Shown piece by piece: positions 58,801 through 64,000 of a stretch of 64,000 bases of DNA; position 1 is the stretch's first letter, and each line of letters opens with the position of its first letter. The translations under genes were made by a program, and so were the position numbers. Below the pieces are notes generated by a model. That model searched no databases. It saw only the letters and a program-made list of their open reading frames with translations, and was not told where the DNA came from. The stretch lies in assembly GCA_037176905.1 (NCBI GenBank), contig JBBBWG010026424.1:92282-156281 (forward strand), read 5' to 3'. Origin of the DNA: Azolla pinnata (Eukaryota > Streptophyta > Polypodiopsida > Salviniales > Salviniaceae).

Positions 58801-59587
58801 ATAAAAAACATGTTCCCTGACCCACCCAACTATCTCCACCTATTCCGCTGGCAACTACTGATGTAAAAAGAAAATGGTGGCTTTGAGTATGAAGCAGCAC
58901 CTTGAACTACAGTCTTTCAATGACTGTCCAAACTACACAGCATGTCTGGTACAAGCTTTCACTTGTGTTTTTCTTGTCTCTGAAGACAGATGAGAGGAGG
59001 GAAAATATACTGCAATCCAAGCATTATTGGACAGTGATGGTCCGCCTCACATTCTCTGTGCAGCTCCAGACCAACTAATCCTCCCAATGCATGTTTCACA
59101 TGCAGATCAAATTATAAAAAAACAGGATGTGCTTCCATAAAGCACATCTCGTATCTACACAAACAGGATGGCTATACACTTTATGGCTTTCATTGAAAGG
59201 AAGAAGGCTCACAAAACACAAATTTTATGGCAGTGACAATTTGTGTGATAACTGCCGACAGAGAGCCAAAGGGTCAGTTACAAAAAGGAGTCCATATGAT
59301 ATACAACCAACTGGTAGTATCCACTGGGATGGAGAGTAAGAATAAAACAATGATAACAGAAAGAAACTGAATTTTACAGTTTGCCCAATGTCGAGCAATA
59401 AGGAGGGTCTGATCAGGATTTTGAGGGACAAGGGGAACAAATGATATGCGCTGCTCAAGGCCAACAAGATGAGCATATTTTTCCAATCCATGCACAGAGT
59501 AAAACAAGTAGATCAGATATAGAGCCCAGAACCCCCAATTGTGTATCATGATTACATTGTTGTTGATTAAATAGTAGAAGCGTTAGT
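58801..59587. other. Intergenic / 3' flank of the PP1 gene
   Basis: Nothing recognisable as coding. Probably includes the PP1 3' UTR. Confidence 0.5.
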
Positions 59588-62500
59588 TCATAAAATCCTT
59601 GATACCTTTGAGCCACGAGGTGGCGTTCCCGGTTTCGTTGAGCTGACAGATGAATATGCAAACTTTGGCTTCTTCTCAGCAGGTTTCAGAATTTGGAAAG
59701 AGCACATGAGTGTTTCATCAACGCTCATCATTGCTCCAGCATTGTCAAATTCTCCGCAGTAATTTGGAGCAGAGAATATCGTCACAAGCTTTCTATCAGC
59801 AAAGAATTCATACCCATCTTCCACAACCTGCCAAACACAAAGGAGTGCTCACACCCATCTTTCTAATATGGTGGAAAAAAGCAAGACCATCAGTAGCCTA
59901 AATAAAAGACCTGGTGTGCTCGACAAATAAGATCAAGATCGTGCTTCTGAAGAAACTCAGCAACTTTGTCAGCCCCGAAAGTAAAAGATACGCCCCTATC
60001 ATTCTCACCCCAACCTGACTTCTCTTTATCAGGATCTGCCCACAAAAGATCACATAGCAATCCTTGATCGGGTACATCCGTGGGACGAGGTATTGCTTTA
60101 ATTTGTTCAAAACTTATCATATCTGGTGAAATTCCACCATGCATACACAGAATTTTTTCATCAATCAAAGCAGCAACAGGGAGACAATTGAAGCAGTCAG
60201 TAAAAGTCTTCCACAACCTGACATTGAACCTCCGCTTGCATTCATCATAGAATCCATATATGCGATTGATTGAAGCACATTCATGATTGCCTCTTAGAAG
60301 GAAGAAATTCTCTGGAAATTTGATCTTATAAGCAAGAAGAAGACATATCGTCTCCAAGCTTTGCTTTCCCCGATCTACGTAATCCCCAAGAAATAGGTAA
60401 TTAGCCTGCGGTGGAAAGCCACCATATTCAAAAAGCCTTAAGAGATCTGAATATTGGCCATGAATGTCACCTACAAAACAGCAGGTACAGTGAAGTTACA
60501 GGTTAATGGCATGTAGATATCAACAGTAGCATAAAATGATCATGTTTCCTTTTTATATAATAACTGTGTGTGAATACGACATAACCCACATTAATATATG
60601 ACAACTTAGAGGAGCACTTGATTACACCATATAACAATTTTTATGAAAGTTTAAAAACAGAAGTGTCACCTAGCTTGATGCTATGTATATGTTTGTTGAG
60701 AGATAGCCCAATGGAAAGTATCAATATACTTAATATCTGCTCATGCATACTGTCCATGTGGATGCCTGCCTAAACAGCCACTAATAGATGCATGCGATGT
60801 GTGTGAAAGTGCCAATTGTCAAAGGAGCCCAAGACTTCATATTCTTACAGTGAAGTACATTTTTTGCATCCCAATAGACTGTTATTACGCCGAAAGAATT
60901 TTCCGACCCCACTCACATGCTCCATACACCTTAGATCCATAAAGAGATCTTAATTTCAGTTTTCAGAAAGAAAAAAAACTCGACAAGCTATATTCCCTAA
61001 CTAAGCTATAGCCAATGCCACACCTTATTCCTATACTGAATTTGAAATAGTTTCGAGATACATGAAATCACCAATCGTGACGACTAATATATTCTAAGTT
61101 TCATTACATTCTTTTGGCGTTCATCCTCCAGGTAGCTATTTATAGAGAGACTAAATATGCACCATAACGTAGCTACATATTGGCATTATCCATATTTCAA
61201 ACAGGGTTTTCTCATTCATGCACGTTCAACTAGTGACCTTGAATTCCTAGTCTGAAGAACATTTCTAAGTCCAGAATATGATTTCCTACTGTGTCCTCCA
61301 TGCAACTTGACTTCTCCCATCCAGCAATACTGCAAATAATACACAGAGGAATGGTAAGAGGCATTCAAGGAAAATATCCTTGGGATTATCTGACCCAGAG
61401 AGAGCAGTTCTGCCAAAACAAATATATGACAGATACTGAGCCCTAATATTAATATTAGGCCTTGAAACGTGCCCTGGCTGCAAGGTCACATATTACATAT
61501 TATTTCCTTAAATCTCCCCTTTAACTTGTCGCAAAACTTCTGCAGACAATATAGACAATAGATGTCCTGATTTAATATCAATCTACATGTTCCACAATGT
61601 CATCTTCACACTCATCTATATTCTCTGATTAGGGCAAAGGCAAACCCAAGCAACTTGGTTCAAAATCCTTCACATATTGCGACCAATGCTTACCAATATC
61701 TACTAAGACATTAGGTTTCTAATTCCTTAAACTATTTGGTTCTGTTCCCTCTTGCCAGTGGAAACGAGCTTGATGTATAACCAATTTTCTATACTCATAT
61801 GCATCTCAAAAACAGTCTTCCACAAATACCACAAGAAAATACTGTTGAATGTATCTGATCAGCAAACATAACCGTACATCACATTGGACCAATGCTATGT
61901 AAAAACACTCATAACCATATCGTGTAGCAACTTCAACTGAACCCCGTCTGTATGTTCAGAAAATGCTCAGCTTGAGAAAGGAACCAGTAAATTTACACAA
62001 GCATTGCAACTTTACCCCAATGAAATACAATACCGCATCAATGGCATGTGAAAAAAACACTCCTCGCAGCATCACGTGGCAACATTAGACAAAAAACAAC
62101 AAATATGATCTATGATAAGCTATACCAGACGAAAATTAGACCTGCATACCAAACCAATCTAACGGTGCCAAGCTCCGTTTTCCGATTGTAAATTCGAGTA
62201 CAAACCAAAGAATATTCTTGCCACAAACTGATCAAATAAAAACACATTGCAAAAAATATTCTTGCATCACAGCAGATCGAATAGACAAAAACCACTATTT
62301 GCAAAATATGTGGAGGAGCGCCAAAACGGAAGCCAAGGAAAAAGGAAAAATTACTGCAATTGAGGATGTCACAAGAATAGGCAAACATGAACTAGAGAAG
62401 ACATTGATCAAAAATCGACATTGCGGAACGAAAAGGAGAATCATGGAAAGATATTGATCAAAAGACCACATTGAGGAACGAAAGGAGAAGAATGGTGAAG

Positions 62501-62692
62501 GAGTGTGACATTACCGCAGATCTTGATGGGAGCTTCAAGCTCGAGCAATCCAGGCTGTTGCATAAAGATCGTCTTGGCAGAGAGGCATAACTGCCTGATC
62601 TCCGCCTCCGTAAGCTGCACCTGCTTGCCGGGCCTCGTTTCTCTCACTTCCAGGAGGCGATGGATGATATCGTCCAGAGCGGCGAGGTCCAT
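59588..62692 (-). CDS. Serine/threonine protein phosphatase PP1 catalytic subunit, complete, 3 exons
   Basis: Exons (transcript order): 62515-62692, 59911-60470, 59588-59827; 325 residues, the normal size for plant type-one phosphatases (TOPP). It dephosphorylates phospho-Ser/Thr on many targets, with specificity set by regulatory subunits. The metallophosphatase signature is intact: GDIHGQ (60-65), GDYVDRG (88-94) and RGNHEC (119-124), then [28 protein letters not shown] and [16 protein letters not shown]. These supply the two-metal-site Asp/His/Asn ligands. The N-terminus is [20 protein letters not shown] and the C-terminal tail is Ser/Lys/Pro-rich ([10 protein letters not shown]), as in PP1, where a TPPR Thr is a known CDK-type site. 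Intron 1 is ~2.0 kb and splits the GDIHG Gly codon; intron 2 is 83 nt. Confidence 0.96.
60471..62514 (-). other. PP1 intron 1 (2,044 nt)
   Basis: Donor GGTAATG after 62515 and acceptor TTTTGTAG before 60470 (minus strand). No nested gene, RNA motif or repeat array was recognised inside. Confidence 0.85.
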
Positions 62693-62886
62693 GAAACCCC
62701 GCGACTTAACTCCGACTCCAGTAGGATCTTCTCCCCGCCTTGACTCGCACCTTCACTTTCTCCGGTGAACGAAAAACGACGGTGAGGAGGGAGAGGAGAC
62801 GGAGACCGTGTCCAGAGAGACGCCGTTTCCTTCTCCTCTCTATCACGGTCTGCGTATCCCAAACTTCTGTATGTGCACGGCGTTTG

Positions 62887-63108
62887 TGCCGCCGCCGCCG
62901 CCGCCGCCGCCGCAATGGTGGAAGGATCGGGGAAGGAAACGGGGACAAGGTTAAGCGGTGGTTCTTCTTCCTTGTGGTAGAAGGGCAAGGGGAAGGAAGC
63001 AGCAGGGAGAGTCCCCGTTGTTCTCTCCGTTTCCTTTGCTCCCCTTATTCCTTCTCAGCGATGGCGATGGCGATGGCGACAGCGATGGCGATGGCGATGG
63101 CGATGGTT
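62887..63108. repeat. (GCC)n and (GATGGC)n upstream of PP1
   Basis: A GCC run at about 62887-62913 and a GATGGC hexanucleotide run at about 63059-63107, both in the 5' flank of the minus-strand PP1 gene. Confidence 0.93.
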
Positions 63109-63240
63109 GTTCTTCTGCGTCGATTTCAACGGCCGCTTCACATTCTCTCTCTACTCTCTAGAATGTTCTTCTTATTTCCATTTCTGTCCCCCAATAATAG
63201 AATTATATTATTTTTTATCTGCTTATTATTTTTATTTTTT

Positions 63241-63530
63241 TGGGTTAATCACCAGGATTATTATAAATCGCAATTTTGTTTTTTTGTTTTTTTTTTAACG
63301 CCCTGCTGAAATCAGAAATTTACGGATCAACGCCGCGCTTTAAGCAAATTCCGGCGCTCGGTTAATCGATTAAACACCGAATGGGCTGATGATTTGCTAG
63401 CTCGATTTAACATCAAATTAATTAACCGATTGACGCCGATTAACCGATTAATATCAATTAACCGATTAACGTCAATTAACCGATTAATATCAATTAACCG
63501 ATTAATGTCAATTAACCGATTATCAAAAAA
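63241..63530. mobile_element. Truncated relative of the inverted-repeat element, copy C, with 18-bp repeat
   Basis: The left portion (63241-63340) carries TTATAAATCGCAATTTTG, TAACGCCCTGCTGAAATCAG and AAATTTACGGATCAACGCC, paralleling the left end of the element at 37895. An 18-bp repeat (ATTAACCGATTAATATCA and variants) fills about 63418-63526. No matching right end was found before the sequence changes character. Confidence 0.5.
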
Positions 63531-63729
63531 ACTATCCTCTTTTTTTAATGGAATATGCACTACAAGGTATTTGCGAGTTTAACATTGCATTTACTGATTA
63601 TTTGATGCTAGTTTTGTCGTAACTTTGACGCAAGATTTATTGCTTGTTAGACACGAGCTTTACTACGATTTTTGACGCATTTGTTACTACATAATAAACG
63701 CGAGGTTTATTGTGTCATAACCTTAAATG

Positions 63730-63796
63730 GTGTACGAGAGATTCAAACCCAAAACGTCAACATCAAAACTCTAAGCTCTTAACCACCAAGCCATGA
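63730..63796 (-). repeat. Possible tRNA-derived SINE head
   Basis: On the minus strand the sequence reads CATGGCTTGGTGGTTAAGAG ... TTGGGTTTGAATCTC. The first part fits a Pol III A box (TGGCNNGGTGG-like) and the second a B box (GGTTTGAATCT versus GGTTCGANTCC), about 45 bp apart. It does not fold as an intact tRNA by eye and lacks an obvious anticodon arm, so a SINE or tRNA relic is more likely than a gene. Confidence 0.35.
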
Positions 63797-63844
63797 CTTT
63801 ATACATAATAATATAATAAAGATATTTAACTTGTACTGACTTGA

Positions 63845-64000
63845 GAGAAACTACCGAGTTATGCATGCTCGCCAAATGGCATGCATGCACGATTGCCACT
63901 TGGCAATCATGCATGCCTGCCACGTGGCGACCATGCATAGCCTGAGAACTAGTATATAAGGACTAGTCCCTCATTGTATGAACCATTCCGGTTCAACGCC
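63845..64000 (+). mobile_element. Possible start of an LTR or promoter region, cut by the window edge
   Basis: Three spaced GCATGCATGC / GCCAxxTGGC palindromic modules (about 63862-63938) are followed by TAGTATATAAGGACTAGTCC with a clear TATA box at about 63952-63960. A plausible transcribed start follows and the window ends soon after. The layout resembles the U3/R of a plant LTR retrotransposon, but no polyprotein, primer-binding site or second LTR is visible. Confidence 0.3.

Overview
This is a stretch of a land-plant nuclear genome. The evidence is intron-rich split genes with GT-AG (and two GC-AG) junctions, plant-specific or plastid-targeted gene families (Rubisco-activase-like AAA+ protein, GC1/SulA epimerase, DUF569 protein, plant endo-beta-mannosidase, At5g19230-type GPI protein), and interstitial blocks of plant-type telomere sequence (TTTAGGG and variants). 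A seed-free lineage such as a lycophyte or fern is my guess from the overall style, but the sequence alone does not settle it. There are two 100-N assembly gaps, both inside tandem repeats.

Layout. 1-1.2 kb: CTT microsatellite and a doubtful small membrane-protein ORF. 2.35-3.72 kb (-): DUF569/actin-crosslinking-like gene, 3 exons. 4.8-8.6 kb: microsatellites, three families of tandem repeat, a candidate inverted-repeat element and a degenerate telomere-like array. 8.82-13.81 kb (+): complete 11-exon mannosylglycoprotein endo-beta-mannosidase. 15.83-17.0 kb (-): intronless ORF of unknown function, basic then acidic. 17.45-18.3 kb: 8-bp telomere-variant array. 19.4-21.5 kb: telomere-like repeats and a 28-bp minisatellite running to the start codon of a PB1-domain gene (21.55-24.27 kb, +). 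27.2-32.7 kb (-): 12-exon Rubisco-activase-like gene with a 10-nt microexon. 34.95-37.78 kb (-): two-exon GPI-anchored protein gene carrying a one-base frameshift, with ~270-bp and ~172-bp tandem repeats in its intron. 37.9-38.3 kb: a small element with ~90-bp terminal inverted repeats. 39.2-40.2 kb: about 1 kb of CAY trinucleotides. 40.37-49.84 kb (+): complete 24-exon CstF77 gene. 52.1-56.24 kb (-): 12-exon GC1/SulA plastid epimerase gene. 56.4-57.6 kb: ~90-bp and telomere-like repeats. 59.59-62.69 kb (-): 3-exon PP1 phosphatase catalytic subunit. 63.2-64.0 kb: a truncated relative of the inverted-repeat element, a possible tRNA-derived SINE and a possible LTR start.

The genes are ordinary single-copy housekeeping or plastid genes with no operon-like relation. 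I did not find a convincing new multi-gene system. The most notable signals are the 10-nt microexon, the dispersed inverted-repeat element family, telomere-variant arrays with 8-bp periodicity, a frameshift in an otherwise intact GPI gene, and the recurrence of tandem arrays just upstream of most start codons. All exon boundaries come from reading splice consensus, phase and family conservation by eye; no alignment or search was run.
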